Counted from the stretch's first letter, positions 18,124-27,065 are shown. The stretch is 53,578 bases of DNA from Microbacterium paulum (GCF_015707995.1 NZ_JAAGRY010000015.1:1-53578), one strand, 5' to 3'. Program-made: numbers and translations. The notes: generated from the sequence alone by a model not told the origin.

Positions 18124-18789
18124 TCAGTGCCCGAGGTACCGCCCCGGCCGGTGGTTGAGGGCGAGCACGAGGTTCAGCAGCACCGCGCCGGCCGCGCTCA
18201 TCACGACGTTCGGCCACGGAATGACCCACAGCGCGCACAGGATGATCACGAGGTCGAAGATCATCATCGTCCAGCCGGCGCGAAAGCCGGTGCGGTCCTG
18301 CACTTCGAGGCCGATGATGTTGATGCCGCCGATGCTCGAGCGGTGGCGGAACAGGATCAGCACGCCGACGCCGGCGAGCAGGTTGCCGGCGAGCGTGCCG
18401 TACCAGGGTTCGATCCACCCGATCGGGAACAGCGCGTCGTGCACGGGCGCCCACACCGAGACGAGCACGATCGAGATCACCGTGCGGATCGTGAAGCTCC
18501 ACCCGCGCCGCCACACCGCGAGCAGGGCGAACGGCACGTTGATGAGGGTGAACAGCGCCCAGAATGGCCAACCGGTCGCATAGCCGAGCAGCAGCGACAG
18601 GCCCGCGGTGCCGCCGGTGACGGCGTGCGCCGCGTGCAGCAGGTGCAGCCCGAGCGAGGCGAGGACGGTGCCGGTCACAATCCCGAGCACGTCCTCTGCC
18701 ACCGAGTGCGCGTTCGCGCGGTCGTCGAAGACCAGCGACGGCGCGGTCGTCGGGTCGGGTGGGGAGGCGTCGGTCACGGCATCCATCAT
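18124..18789 (-). CDS. YitT/YczE-like integral membrane protein
   Basis: This 221-residue protein has five to six hydrophobic helices. After about 25 polar residues come VLGIVTGTVLASLGLHLL and the family signature TGGTAGLSLLLGYATGWPFW. Then follow the GWSFTIRTVISIVLV helix, a LAGVGVLILFRHRSSIGGINIIGLE segment and a final helix. The GGTAG and SIGGIN motifs fit YitT-type proteins, whose function is unknown (possibly small-molecule transport). Start codons at 18789 and 18786 are adjacent and equally possible. It lies convergent with nei2, with 8 nt between the stops. Confidence 0.75.
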   Translation of the reverse strand: MMDAVTDASPPDPTTAPSLVFDDRANAHSVAEDVLGIVTGTVLASLGLHLLHAAHAVTGGTAGLSLLLGYATGWPFWALFTLINVPFALLAVWRRGWSFTIRTVISIVLVSVWAPVHDALFPIGWIEPWYGTLAGNLLAGVGVLILFRHRSSIGGINIIGLEVQDRTGFRAGWTMMIFDLVIILCALWVIPWPNVVMSAAGAVLLNLVLALNHRPGRYLGH

Positions 18790-18844
18790 CCCAAGCCGCG
18801 CCCGCGCGCGGCGCACCGCCCGCGCCGCACTGCATAGGCCTCGC

Positions 18845-18850
18845 ATAGCC
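18845..18850 (+). promoter_or_regulatory. -10 box TAGCCT before the phosphodiester glycosidase gene
   Basis: TAGCCT lies 43 nt ahead of the ATG at 18894. The G-run GGGGGGC just before the ATG may act as ribosome site. Confidence 0.4.
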
Positions 18851-18893
18851 TGTGCTTCGATCCCGCCTGAGAACACGGCGAACACTGGGGGGC

Positions 18894-19868
18894 ATGAACA
18901 GACGACTCAAGCGCAGCATCATCGCCGGGTCGGTCGTGCTGGCTCTCACCGTGACCGGCGGTACCGCCTGGGCCCTCGACCGATTCGTGGTCCCCCACGT
19001 CGTCGTCTCCGACGTCGCGGCCTACGAGGCCGCGCAGAACGCCACCGCGGCGGCGACCGCGACCCCGAGCGCCACGGCGACCGATGAGGCGACGGATGCC
19101 ACGGCATCCACACCTGTCACGACCGCGACGAGCTACACCTCCGACGACACGTCGATCTCGATCACCACCTACACGCAGGGCACCGGCGATGACACGATCA
19201 CCTACTACGTCGCCGACCTGACGCTGAGTGACGCGACGAGCCTGCGCGGCGCGTTCGCGAACAACCAGTTCGGCGAGAACATCACTGCCCTGGTCAGCGA
19301 GACGGCGACGGCGAACAATGCGATCCTCGCCGTGAACGGCGACTACTACGGGTTCCGCGACAGCGGCATCGTGATCCGCAACGGCGTCGTCTTCCGCGAT
19401 TCGGGGGCACGCGAGGGCCTCGCGATGTACCGCGACGGCACAGTCAAGGTCTACGACGAGACACAGACCACCGCCGCGCAACTCGTCGCCGACGGGGTGT
19501 GGAACACCCTCAGCTTCGGGCCCGCGATCGTCGAGAGCGGCGCAGCGGTGTCGGGCATCGACCAGGTCGAGGTCGACACGAACGTCGGCAACCACTCGAT
19601 CCAAGGCGAGCAGCCCCGCACCGCGATCGGCGTCGCCGCCGACGGCCACATTCTGCTCGTCGTCGTCGACGGCCGGGACCCCGGCTACAGTCGCGGAGCG
19701 ACGCTGCCGGAACTCGCCGACATCATGATCTCGCTCGGCGCGACGACGGCCTACAACCTCGACGGCGGCGGCTCGAGCGAGCTGTGGTTCAACGGCGTCG
19801 TCGTCAACCAGCCCTCGAACGGCGGCGAGCGCGCCACGAGCGACATCCTCTACATCGCGGCGGAGTGA
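18894..19868 (+). CDS. Secreted/anchored phosphodiester glycosidase-family protein (NAGPA domain)
   Basis: This 324-residue protein has an N-terminal membrane segment (SIIAGSVVLALTVTGGTAWAL, about 8-28) serving as signal or anchor. An Ala/Thr-rich extracellular linker (about 45-75) follows, then the NAGPA/phosphodiester glycosidase domain. Visible motifs are AVNGDYYGFRDSGIVIRNG, PRTAIGVAADGHILLVVVDGR and the C-terminal AYNLDGGGSSELWFNG, where the Asp-Gly-Gly-Gly signature lies. The family cleaves N-acetylglucosamine-1-phosphodiesters and in bacteria acts on exopolysaccharide or wall polymers. The next gene starts 5 nt downstream, so the two act together in envelope glycan metabolism (inference). 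Confidence 0.87.
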   Translation: MNRRLKRSIIAGSVVLALTVTGGTAWALDRFVVPHVVVSDVAAYEAAQNATAAATATPSATATDEATDATASTPVTTATSYTSDDTSISITTYTQGTGDDTITYYVADLTLSDATSLRGAFANNQFGENITALVSETATANNAILAVNGDYYGFRDSGIVIRNGVVFRDSGAREGLAMYRDGTVKVYDETQTTAAQLVADGVWNTLSFGPAIVESGAAVSGIDQVEVDTNVGNHSIQGEQPRTAIGVAADGHILLVVVDGRDPGYSRGATLPELADIMISLGATTAYNLDGGGSSELWFNGVVVNQPSNGGERATSDILYIAAE

Positions 19869-19873
19869 TCCCG

Positions 19874-21055
19874 ATGTCTCTCGTCCTGATCCCCGCCTAC
19901 GAACCCGACGACCGGCTCGTCGCCCTGGTCACATCGCTCCTGCCGCAGTACCCGGTTCTCGTCGTCGACGACGGCTCGGGCCCTGACTACGCCGCCGTCT
20001 TCTCGGAGTGCGCCCGGGCGGGCGCGCGGGTCGTGCACCACACGCACAACCGCGGCAAGGGCGCGGCCCTGCGCACGGGCTTCAGCATCGCTGAGCGCGA
20101 TCTGGCGGGCGAAGACGTCGTGACCGCCGACGCCGACGGGCAGCACACGCCCGCCGACATCGCCCGCGTCGCCGAGGCGCTCGAGGCGGCGCGACCCGCT
20201 CCGGCGCTGGTCGCCGCGGGCGCCGCGAGTGCGGGATCGGGATCAGTCGCGGGATCGGGTTCGCGCGCGGGCAGCGGCACCGCCGTGGCATCCCCTGTCT
20301 CCTTCGCATCGCCCGCGCCGGCCGCGCCGGCGATCGTGCTGGGCGTGCGCAGCTTCACGGGGCCGGTGCCGCTGCGCAGCCGCGCCGGCAACGCGTTCAC
20401 GCGGCGGATGTTCCGTCTCGCGACCGGGCGCGACGTGCGCGACACCCAGACCGGGCTGCGCGGGTTCCCCGCCCGCGTGCTCCCGTGGCTGCGTTCGCTG
20501 CCGGGCGACCGTTTCGAGTACGAGTTCCGGATGCTGCTGGCCGCCCCGGGCGCCGGAATCGACCTCGTCGAGGTGCCGATCTCGACCATCTATCTCGACG
20601 AGAACTCCGCGAGTCATTTCCGCCCCCTCGCCGATTCGGCGCGCATCTACGCGCCGCTGCTGCGCTTCTCGGCGTCGGCCCTGCTCGCCTTCCTCGTCGA
20701 CACGGTGCTGCTGGTCGTGCTGCAGGCGGCGACCGGCTGGCTGCTCTTGTCGGTCGTGCTCGCGCGGGTGGCGAGTTCGGGCATGAACTTCGCGATCAAC
20801 CGCGGCCTCGTCTTCGGGGCGGGGCGCGAGGTGCCGCTGCGCACCGCCGCGGCGCGCTACTTCTCACTCGCCGCCCTGCTGCTGACGGCGAGCTTCGGCA
20901 TGCTGACGGCCCTGACCGACGCGGGTTTCGCGACTCTGCCCGCGAAGATCGTGACCGATCTGACCCTGTTCGCGGTGAGCTTCTCGGTGCAGCGCGCCGT
21001 CGTCTTCGCCCCGGTGCCGACGACCCTGCGGTCTCGCACGCATGCGCGGGAATGA
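19874..21055 (+). CDS. GT2 glycosyltransferase fused to GtrA-like membrane domain
   Basis: This 393-residue fusion begins with a GT-A fold family 2 glycosyltransferase (LIPAYEPDDRL, VVDDGSG, the Asp-rich TADADGQH metal site at about 78-85, and DTQTGLRGFP). It ends with a GtrA-like domain of four transmembrane helices (about 265-380; NFAINRGLVFG and FSVQRAVVF are typical). Such fusions transfer a sugar to a lipid carrier and flip or present it. A Gly/Ser/Ala-rich insert (about 105-150) interrupts the catalytic domain, longer than usual. It starts 5 nt after the phosphodiester glycosidase gene; ATG 19874 matches the domain start. Confidence 0.9.
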   Translation: MSLVLIPAYEPDDRLVALVTSLLPQYPVLVVDDGSGPDYAAVFSECARAGARVVHHTHNRGKGAALRTGFSIAERDLAGEDVVTADADGQHTPADIARVAEALEAARPAPALVAAGAASAGSGSVAGSGSRAGSGTAVASPVSFASPAPAAPAIVLGVRSFTGPVPLRSRAGNAFTRRMFRLATGRDVRDTQTGLRGFPARVLPWLRSLPGDRFEYEFRMLLAAPGAGIDLVEVPISTIYLDENSASHFRPLADSARIYAPLLRFSASALLAFLVDTVLLVVLQAATGWLLLSVVLARVASSGMNFAINRGLVFGAGREVPLRTAAARYFSLAALLLTASFGMLTALTDAGFATLPAKIVTDLTLFAVSFSVQRAVVFAPVPTTLRSRTHARE

Positions 21056-21095
21056 TCCCGGCCGCACCGCCGTTGCAGTCTGCAGGAGGATCTCT

Positions 21096-21503
21096 GTGGG
21101 CAAGAACTACGTCGACATCGAAGACGATCAGGGCCGCACGTTGCGCTATCGCAAGCACGTCAACGGACGGGGCCTCATCGCCAACGGCGCCAAGGTGCAC
21201 GCGAGCGCGCTCGTCGAAGCGGGTGCGTACATAGAACCGGGCGCCCAGATCGCCGCGGGCGCGCACATCGGCCGCGGTGTGTGGGTCGAACCCGACGCCG
21301 TCATCGGCCCGAACGCCGAGATCGCACCGCACGCCCACATCGGATCGGGCGCTGCGATCGGCCCCTCGGCCAAGATCGGCGTGCGCGCCGTGGTCGGGGC
21401 GCACGCGCACGTCGCGGGCGGTTCGTTGATCGGCGACGACACCCAGATCGCCGACGGCGAGAAGGTCGCGACCGACCAGCGCGGCCTGCGCCTCGCGGCC
21501 TGA
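21096..21503 (+). CDS. Left-handed beta-helix (hexapeptide-repeat) protein
   Basis: This 135-residue protein opens with a conserved-looking YVDIEDDQGRTLRYRKHVNG segment. About eleven imperfect hexapeptide repeats follow from about residue 38 (ASALVEAGAYIEPGAQIAAG, VIGPNAEIAP, AIGPSAKIGV). These form a left-handed beta-helix like LpxA-type acyltransferases. No histidine in a clear catalytic position and no C-terminal helix are seen, so it may be structural rather than enzymatic. AGGAGGA (about 21083-21089) fixes the GTG start at 21096. It follows the GT2-GtrA gene by 40 nt and may belong to the same envelope unit. Confidence 0.75.
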   Translation: MGKNYVDIEDDQGRTLRYRKHVNGRGLIANGAKVHASALVEAGAYIEPGAQIAAGAHIGRGVWVEPDAVIGPNAEIAPHAHIGSGAAIGPSAKIGVRAVVGAHAHVAGGSLIGDDTQIADGEKVATDQRGLRLAA

Positions 21504-21572
21504 CTCTCTCGCGCACGCACCGCGCGTGGACGCGGGCCGGGCGCCTCAGGGCACTGTGCCGCGGCATCGCGG

Positions 21573-21578
21573 CTACGC
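21573..21578 (+). promoter_or_regulatory. -10 box TACGCT for the LysR-effector-domain gene
   Basis: TACGCT ends 7 nt before the ATG at 21586, suggesting a leaderless transcript. Confidence 0.5.
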
Positions 21579-21585
21579 TGGCCCC

Positions 21586-22404
21586 ATGGCAGCATCCGGC
21601 GCGCGTGACGGCCGCGGCGGCAAGAAGCCGCAGCGGGGATCCGGCGCACCGAAAGGCCGCTCCGGCGGGGCATCCAAGGCCGCGGCATCCAAAGCCGGCG
21701 CATCGCGCGGCAAGAATCCCGGCACGAAAAGCGGCAAGCACGCCGCTGCCCGCACCGGCGGAGCGAAGAAGACCGCTCCCGCCGCACCCGCGGCCCCGCG
21801 CACGGCACTGCCCGCGGGCCCGTTCCGACTCGGCGCGATCGAGGGCGCGACGCCCGGCAAGTGGATCGACGTCTGGAAAGAACGGATGCCAGGCATCCCC
21901 CTCGACCTCGTCGCCCTCGACCTCGGCGACCAGCGCGCAGCCCTGACCGACGGCGCTGTCGACGCCGCCCTCGTGCGGCTGCCGATCGACCGCACCGGAC
22001 TGCAGGCGATCGCCCTCTACGACGAGGTGCCGGTGGTCGTCTGCGCCGCCGACTCGCACCTGACCGCCGCCAACGAACTCACGCTCGCCGACCTGGCCGG
22101 CGAAGTCGTGATCGTCCCGGAGCACCCGCCACTCGACGTCGTGGTCGCCGGCGCCGTGCCGCCGCGCTTCGCTCCGCCCGCCACCGTGGGCCAGGCGATC
22201 GAGACCGTGGCGGCGGGGGTGGGGGTCGTCATCGTGCCGATGTCGCTCGCCCGCCTGCACCACCGCAAAGACATCGCCTCGCGTCCGCTCGTGGATGCAC
22301 CCGTGTCACCGGTCGCCCTCGCCTGGCCCGAGGGCGAGACGCCGCCGCTCGTCGAGGCATTCATCGGCATCGTGCGCGGGCGCACCGCCAACTCGTCGCG
22401 CTGA
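21586..22404 (+). CDS. LysR-type substrate-binding domain protein without HTH
   Basis: This 272-residue protein has a basic, Lys/Ala/Gly/Ser-rich N-terminal tail of about 75 residues, reminiscent of histone-H1-like tails. A complete LysR-type effector-binding (periplasmic-binding-like) domain follows: FRLGAIEGATPGKWIDVWKERMPG, then GAVDAALVRLPIDRTG, ALYDEVPVVVCAADSHL, TLADLAGEVVIVP and VGQAIETVAAGVGVVIVPMS. The usual winged helix of LysR regulators is absent. The tail may bind DNA nonspecifically or the protein may act as a partner; neither can be shown. ATG 21586 lies 7 nt after a TACGCT -10 box. Confidence 0.8.
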   Translation: MAASGARDGRGGKKPQRGSGAPKGRSGGASKAAASKAGASRGKNPGTKSGKHAAARTGGAKKTAPAAPAAPRTALPAGPFRLGAIEGATPGKWIDVWKERMPGIPLDLVALDLGDQRAALTDGAVDAALVRLPIDRTGLQAIALYDEVPVVVCAADSHLTAANELTLADLAGEVVIVPEHPPLDVVVAGAVPPRFAPPATVGQAIETVAAGVGVVIVPMSLARLHHRKDIASRPLVDAPVSPVALAWPEGETPPLVEAFIGIVRGRTANSSR

Positions 22405-22469
22405 TCCGCAACCACGCCCCGGACACCCGCCGACACCCACCACTGACCCGCCGGCGCCCCGCCGGCGCG

Positions 22470-22505
22470 AAGAAGGGGCCGGCGGCTCCCCAGCCCACCG
22501 GCCCC
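22470..22505 (-). terminator. Terminator hairpin of the CHAT operon
   Basis: GGGGCCGG (22475-22482) and CCGGCCCC (22498-22505) form a perfect 8-bp stem. On the minus strand it is followed by TTCTTC. It lies about 165 nt downstream of the CHAT stop, in the gap between convergent genes. Confidence 0.6.
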
Positions 22506-22667
22506 ACGGCAGGCGCTGAAATCCTCCCGGCCGCACCCGCCGCGCGAAACGACCGGGTCGCCGTCCCCCAGCGGCGGCTCGTGACATCTCTGCGACGTCT
22601 GAAGCGGTCCTTCCACACAGGAGGAGCGCCCTCGGCGCCCTCTGATACACGCCAGATAAGAGTCTTT

Positions 22668-25328
22668 TCAGAATCCGTTTCCGTGGCACAGGAACGGGGC
22701 TCGGATGCCGGTGTGCTCCGCCGCGTCCGCGAGGGCCACCGCCGGCGACGCACCCTGCGCGAGCCCCGTGTGCAGCGCTCCGAGCAGGTCGCACGCGTCG
22801 TCGTCGGCGACCACGACGGGCGCCGCGATCACGGCTCGCACGCCGGCGTGCAGCCACGCCCGGGTCATCCCGACCGCTTCTTCCCCCCAGCGCACCGCGG
22901 AGCGCCCGGCCTCGCACGCCGACAAGACGACCACCTCGGGGACGGTCGCCATGCGGTCGATGTCGTAGCCGAACAAGGCGCCGTCGTGCAGCTGCAGACC
23001 CGAGAAGAGCGGGTTGTCGAGGGCGTGCCGGCCATGCGCGCTGAGGTGCAGCACCCGCGCCGCCCCCGCGGCCGTCGTCACCGCATCGACGGTCGCGTCG
23101 GCGCCGGCGAGCAGCGTGGCGTGCGGCCACGCGGAGGCCCCCGCGGCGGCCTCTTCGAGACCGCGCGCGACGCGGGGCCCCACGACGAACGTGGGACCGT
23201 CGCCCCGAGTGATCGGTTCTGCCGCCGACCCCACAGCCGCGGCGGCGCTCCCAGCACCCGAACGCCCGTAACCCGAGCGCCCGGCCCCCGAACGCCCCCC
23301 TAGCCGGCGCCCGTGCACCCAGCGCGAGGCCGACGCCGCGACCGTGATCGCGCGCGCCTGCACACCGGGCAGCATCGTCCACGGCAGCCCGGCGAGCACG
23401 CCGGGTGCGGTGATGACGAGCCGGGCGGCATCGATGCCGCGCAACGGCCCGTCGACGATGACCGCCGACAGCCGGTCGAGCCGGTCGGCGAGCGAGCGGC
23501 GCACGACGTCGGCCATAGGCCCCGAGCGCACCGCCGCGCTCATGTCGAGGTCTGATCTCAGTGCGGGCAGGTCGGTGCGCGCTTCGTTCCAGCCGCGCAG
23601 CGGCACCACGGTGGCCCCGGCCGCGGTCACCACGACGCACGACAGACCCGCGGGGCTGAACACGTACGACAGCAGTGCCGTGTCGCCGTCGAGGGCGGCG
23701 GATGCCTCGGCGAGACCCACCGGGTTCTCGATGCCCTCGGCGCCGGTGGTCGTCCACTGTCGCCGGCGCAGGCGTTCGCCGAGCTCGATCGCACGCGGTT
23801 CGTCGGTCCACTCGCCGCCGCCCGCATCGGCGCGCAGCATGCGCAGCTCGCTGAGCTCGGCGGCCTGCTCGGGATCGGCGGGCGGGCGCAGCGGCACGAC
23901 CGCCAGGCTGAGGTGCCGGGCCCGCTCCGACCACTCGAACACGACCTCGGGGCGCCCCGATCGCACGGCGGCGCCGAGCCCGGTCAGCATGAGGGTGTTG
24001 CCGTGCATCGCGAGCGAGGTCTGCAGGTCGAGGCTGCCGAACGACGACCGCCACGCCGTGAGCTCGTCGAGGCCCGCCGCGGCGATGCGGCGGGACTGCG
24101 CGTCGGCGCCCGCTCGCGCCGCGCGCTCGGCGCGCACCTCGAACGCGAGCATGCGCACTTCGAGCGGCGCCGTGTCGGCGACCTGCGGAGCGCGACCCGC
24201 GCGCACCCCGTGCCGCGCCCGCCACAGCTCACGCGTGAGGCGCAGCGCCGTGGCATCCGAGGTGAAGCCGGCGTCGCCCAGCGCACGCGCGATCGCGGTG
24301 ACCTCGGCATCGTCGATGCGGGAACCGCCGATCACGCGCCCGCGGCGATCGATGCCGCCCGCCGACAGCAGCGAGCGGGCGCGGATGCCGCGGGCCCGGT
24401 CGCCCCATGCGGTCGCGCCGAGCGCGTCGAAGTGCCGCGCGGCCTGCGCGGCGATCTTCGCCCCCTCACCCGGGTCGTGCCGCAGCAGCGACCACGCCAG
24501 GTGCAGTTCCGCCTCGGCGCGGGCCTGCGGCATGCCGTTCTTGCTGAACGCGCGGGCCGCGGCCCGCAGCAACCGCTCGGCCTCGGTCACGAGCCCGGCG
24601 TCGCGCAGCGCTTCGGCCATGTCGGCGTCGCAGATCGCAGCGTTCGCCTCAGAGGCCGCCGCGACCACGGGGCGGGCGGCGCCCATCTCGCGCAGCGCAC
24701 GCACGAGGTCGCCCGCGAGAAGCGCCGTGTAGCCGAGGTTGTGACGCGCCTCGGCGACATCGACGGCGCTGCCGTGCGCCTCGAACGCCGCGATCGCGAG
24801 TTCGAGGTCGGCCGCGGCGGCCGCGAGGTCGCGCCGCTGCATGCCGACGAGGCTGCGGTTCATGCGCACGTTCGCCACCGCGAGCGGGTCGCCCGGGATC
24901 GTCGCGATCGCCCGGCCGAGCCCCGTGTCTGCTTCGTCGAGCCGGCCGCGGTGCAGCAGGATCGTGCCCAGCTGCCCCTCCACGACCCCGCGGGTATGCG
25001 CGCTCATCCGCGTCTCGCCCGCGAGCGTGGCGCGGCAGAGCGCCTCGGCCTCGTCGGGGCGGCCGAGTTGGTCGAGCACATACGCACGGGTGCCGGCGAT
25101 GCGGGCGCGCAGGTCGTCGTCGGGGGCGGGAGATGCCTCGGCATCCGCGCCACCCTCGTGCGCGGGCGCCGGGGCTCCCGCTGCCGCGTCGAGCGCGGCC
25201 TCGGCCTCGTCGAGCGCCGCCGCAGCCTCGTCGAGCGCCGCCTCGGCCTCGCGGTAGCGGCGATCGTTCGCGAGCGCGCGCGCCGCTTCATAGCGGACGG
25301 CGGGGTCGACGGGCACGAACCCCAGCAT
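22668..25328 (-). CDS. TPR-CHAT caspase-like protease
   Basis: This 886-residue protein has about 400 residues of helical TPR-like repeats (e.g. YREAEAALDEA, GQLGTILLHRGRLDEADTGL, HNLGYTALLAGDL). A middle region and a C-terminal CHAT domain, a caspase-HetF relative, follow. The catalytic dyad is complete: HLSAHGRHALDNPLFSGLQL gives His765 and VVLSACEAGRS gives Cys805. A Gly/Arg/Ser-rich linker (about 655-690) lies inside the CHAT region. There is no signal peptide. It is the last gene of the operon, 42 nt after the subtilase. CHAT proteins cut partner proteins on activation in several bacterial conflict systems; the substrate here is unknown. Confidence 0.9.
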   Translation of the reverse strand: MLGFVPVDPAVRYEAARALANDRRYREAEAALDEAAAALDEAEAALDAAAGAPAPAHEGGADAEASPAPDDDLRARIAGTRAYVLDQLGRPDEAEALCRATLAGETRMSAHTRGVVEGQLGTILLHRGRLDEADTGLGRAIATIPGDPLAVANVRMNRSLVGMQRRDLAAAAADLELAIAAFEAHGSAVDVAEARHNLGYTALLAGDLVRALREMGAARPVVAAASEANAAICDADMAEALRDAGLVTEAERLLRAAARAFSKNGMPQARAEAELHLAWSLLRHDPGEGAKIAAQAARHFDALGATAWGDRARGIRARSLLSAGGIDRRGRVIGGSRIDDAEVTAIARALGDAGFTSDATALRLTRELWRARHGVRAGRAPQVADTAPLEVRMLAFEVRAERAARAGADAQSRRIAAAGLDELTAWRSSFGSLDLQTSLAMHGNTLMLTGLGAAVRSGRPEVVFEWSERARHLSLAVVPLRPPADPEQAAELSELRMLRADAGGGEWTDEPRAIELGERLRRRQWTTTGAEGIENPVGLAEASAALDGDTALLSYVFSPAGLSCVVVTAAGATVVPLRGWNEARTDLPALRSDLDMSAAVRSGPMADVVRRSLADRLDRLSAVIVDGPLRGIDAARLVITAPGVLAGLPWTMLPGVQARAITVAASASRWVHGRRLGGRSGAGRSGYGRSGAGSAAAAVGSAAEPITRGDGPTFVVGPRVARGLEEAAAGASAWPHATLLAGADATVDAVTTAAGAARVLHLSAHGRHALDNPLFSGLQLHDGALFGYDIDRMATVPEVVVLSACEAGRSAVRWGEEAVGMTRAWLHAGVRAVIAAPVVVADDDACDLLGALHTGLAQGASPAVALADAAEHTGIRAPFLCHGNGF

Positions 25329-25370
25329 GCCGTGTTCCGCACCCGACGGCGCGGTAGGGCGGCAGGTGGA

Positions 25371-27053
25371 TCAGTCGAGTGTCGCGAGCACCGCGTCGGC
25401 GGCGCCCTGCGCGGCGGTCACGGCATCCGCCACCGCCTCCTTCTCGGCGGGCGAGAGCCGTGCCGCCACGAGCCCGGCTACGAGAGGGGCGGAGAACGAC
25501 GTGCCGCTCCACACCGCAAACCCGCCGCGATAGTCCTCCGGGGCGATCGTGAGCCGCCGTCGGTGGTACCGATCGTCGCGCGCCGAGGCTTGAAGCCCAC
25601 CCGTGAAGGCGGGCAGCGTGCTGAGCACGGCCGCGCCGATGGCGTAGGTGCGCACCCACGGTCCGACGTTGGAGAAGAGCGCCGTCGTGCGCGCGTCGGG
25701 GTTCAATGCGCCGACCGAGAGGTGCGGGGCGAGGCCGTCGGGGGCGAGCCCGTTGTCGGAGCCCGGCCACGGCCAGAGCGAGGCGGGGAAGGTCGGGCGG
25801 TCGGTCGCGTCGTTGCCCGCCGACACGACGACCGTCGTCCCGAGCCGGCGCAGCACGGCGAGCAGGTCGAAGAGGTCTTTCGTGTAGAGGCCGTCTTCGG
25901 GGGTCTCGTGGTAGTAGCCGAGCGAGAGGTTCACGACGTCGATCGGCCGGCCGTCGTCGCGCCCCTCCCGGTGACGCTGCACGAGCACGCCGAGGTCTTC
26001 GATCACCCGCAGCAGCATCGACTCTTCGACCACCCCCAGGGCGTCGGCGACGCGCACGGCGAGCAGGTCGGCGTCGGGCGCGATCTGGCGCACGATGCCG
26101 GCGATGAACGTGCCGTGACCGGCGACCGGGTCGAGTTCGCCGTCGAGCGGTCCGTACAGGTCGGGGTACACCTCGGGATTCGCGTCGTCGTCGAGCCCCA
26201 CCGGCACGCCGTCGAGCCGCACGTCGCGGTCGACGAGCCCGTCGGGCAGCCACGCGTGCGCGCCGATGCCCGTGTCGAGCACCGCCACGACGGGGCGGCG
26301 GCACCCGCTCGCCGGGTCGCTGCGCACCGGCGCGGGCCCCACCCACGCCACGGGCTGCCGACCGCCCGACCCGCAGTCGCCGTACTCGCCCACCGGGTTG
26401 GTCTTCGTGAACGGGTTCGTCTTGGTGAACGGGTTGGTCTTCGTGAAGGGGTTCGTCTTCGTGAAGGGGTTGGTCTTCGTGAACGGATTGATGCCGATGG
26501 GATCGATCGTGAGGATGTGGTCGAGCCCGATGCGGTCGACGCCGGCGGCACGGAGCGCGGCACCGGCATCCGCGTTCCTCGCACCGCGCCGCGGCGCCTC
26601 GGGGTCGCGACGAGGCCGCTCGGGATCGCCGAGCACTCCCCGGCGCACCTGCTGCAGCACCCGCCACGCGTCGGGCAGGGCGGGCGACACGGCGTCGGCG
26701 CGCTCGGGGGTCGTCAGACGCACGCGGGTGATGACGGGTGCGCCCGGCAGCTGCCGCTCGGGCACCTCTTGGGCGCCGAGGCGCGTGCCGTCGAGGCGTT
26801 CGCGCACGACGCCCCACCCGAAGACCGCCGCGGCCTCCCGCACGCGGTCGACGTTGCGCTCGCCGAGCGACGCGTCGCCGCCGTCCGACATGAGCAGCCG
26901 GTCGGGCACGTACGCGGTCGCGAAGGCCTCGACGCCGTCGAGCGGTTCGGTGCCGGGGTCGAGGATCGTGGCGCGCACGACCGACCCGCGGGCCCGGTCG
27001 CGCCACGACCAGCCCCTCGGCTGGGCGGTGAGGTCGACGTCGTCGGTGGCCAT
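25371..27053 (-). CDS. S8 subtilisin-like serine protease with NPFTKT repeats
   Basis: This 560-residue protease lacks a signal peptide. An N-terminal domain of about 180 residues (AYVPDRLLMSDGG, DHILTIDPIGI) is followed by five perfect NPFTKT repeats (189-218). The subtilase domain follows with the complete triad: VAVLDTGIG (Asp260), GHGTFIAG (His313) and SGTSFSAP (Ser519). The oxyanion Asn is in VVSAGND (about 414). With no export signal it probably acts inside the cell or is activated by cleavage at the repeat linker; that is inference. GAGGAGC precedes ATG 27053. It lies between the small regulator and the CHAT gene on one transcript. Confidence 0.92.
   Translation of the reverse strand: MATDDVDLTAQPRGWSWRDRARGSVVRATILDPGTEPLDGVEAFATAYVPDRLLMSDGGDASLGERNVDRVREAAAVFGWGVVRERLDGTRLGAQEVPERQLPGAPVITRVRLTTPERADAVSPALPDAWRVLQQVRRGVLGDPERPRRDPEAPRRGARNADAGAALRAAGVDRIGLDHILTIDPIGINPFTKTNPFTKTNPFTKTNPFTKTNPFTKTNPVGEYGDCGSGGRQPVAWVGPAPVRSDPASGCRRPVVAVLDTGIGAHAWLPDGLVDRDVRLDGVPVGLDDDANPEVYPDLYGPLDGELDPVAGHGTFIAGIVRQIAPDADLLAVRVADALGVVEESMLLRVIEDLGVLVQRHREGRDDGRPIDVVNLSLGYYHETPEDGLYTKDLFDLLAVLRRLGTTVVVSAGNDATDRPTFPASLWPWPGSDNGLAPDGLAPHLSVGALNPDARTTALFSNVGPWVRTYAIGAAVLSTLPAFTGGLQASARDDRYHRRRLTIAPEDYRGGFAVWSGTSFSAPLVAGLVAARLSPAEKEAVADAVTAAQGAADAVLATLD
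26400..26489 (-). repeat. 5 x 18-bp tandem repeat encoding NPFTKT
   Basis: Five consecutive 18-bp units within the subtilase gene each encode Asn-Pro-Phe-Thr-Lys-Thr, followed by a partial NP. The units differ only at third positions (e.g. CCG/CCC, ACG/ACC), so the peptide is conserved while the DNA has drifted. They form the linker between the N-terminal and protease domains. Confidence 0.95.
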
Positions 27054-27065
27054 GCGTGCTCCTCA

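Noticed and set aside
22618..22667. An AGGAGGAG ribosome-site-like sequence and a less GC-rich patch after the CHAT stop suggesting a small plus-strand gene
   Set aside because: No reading frame of sensible length or composition follows it on the plus strand.
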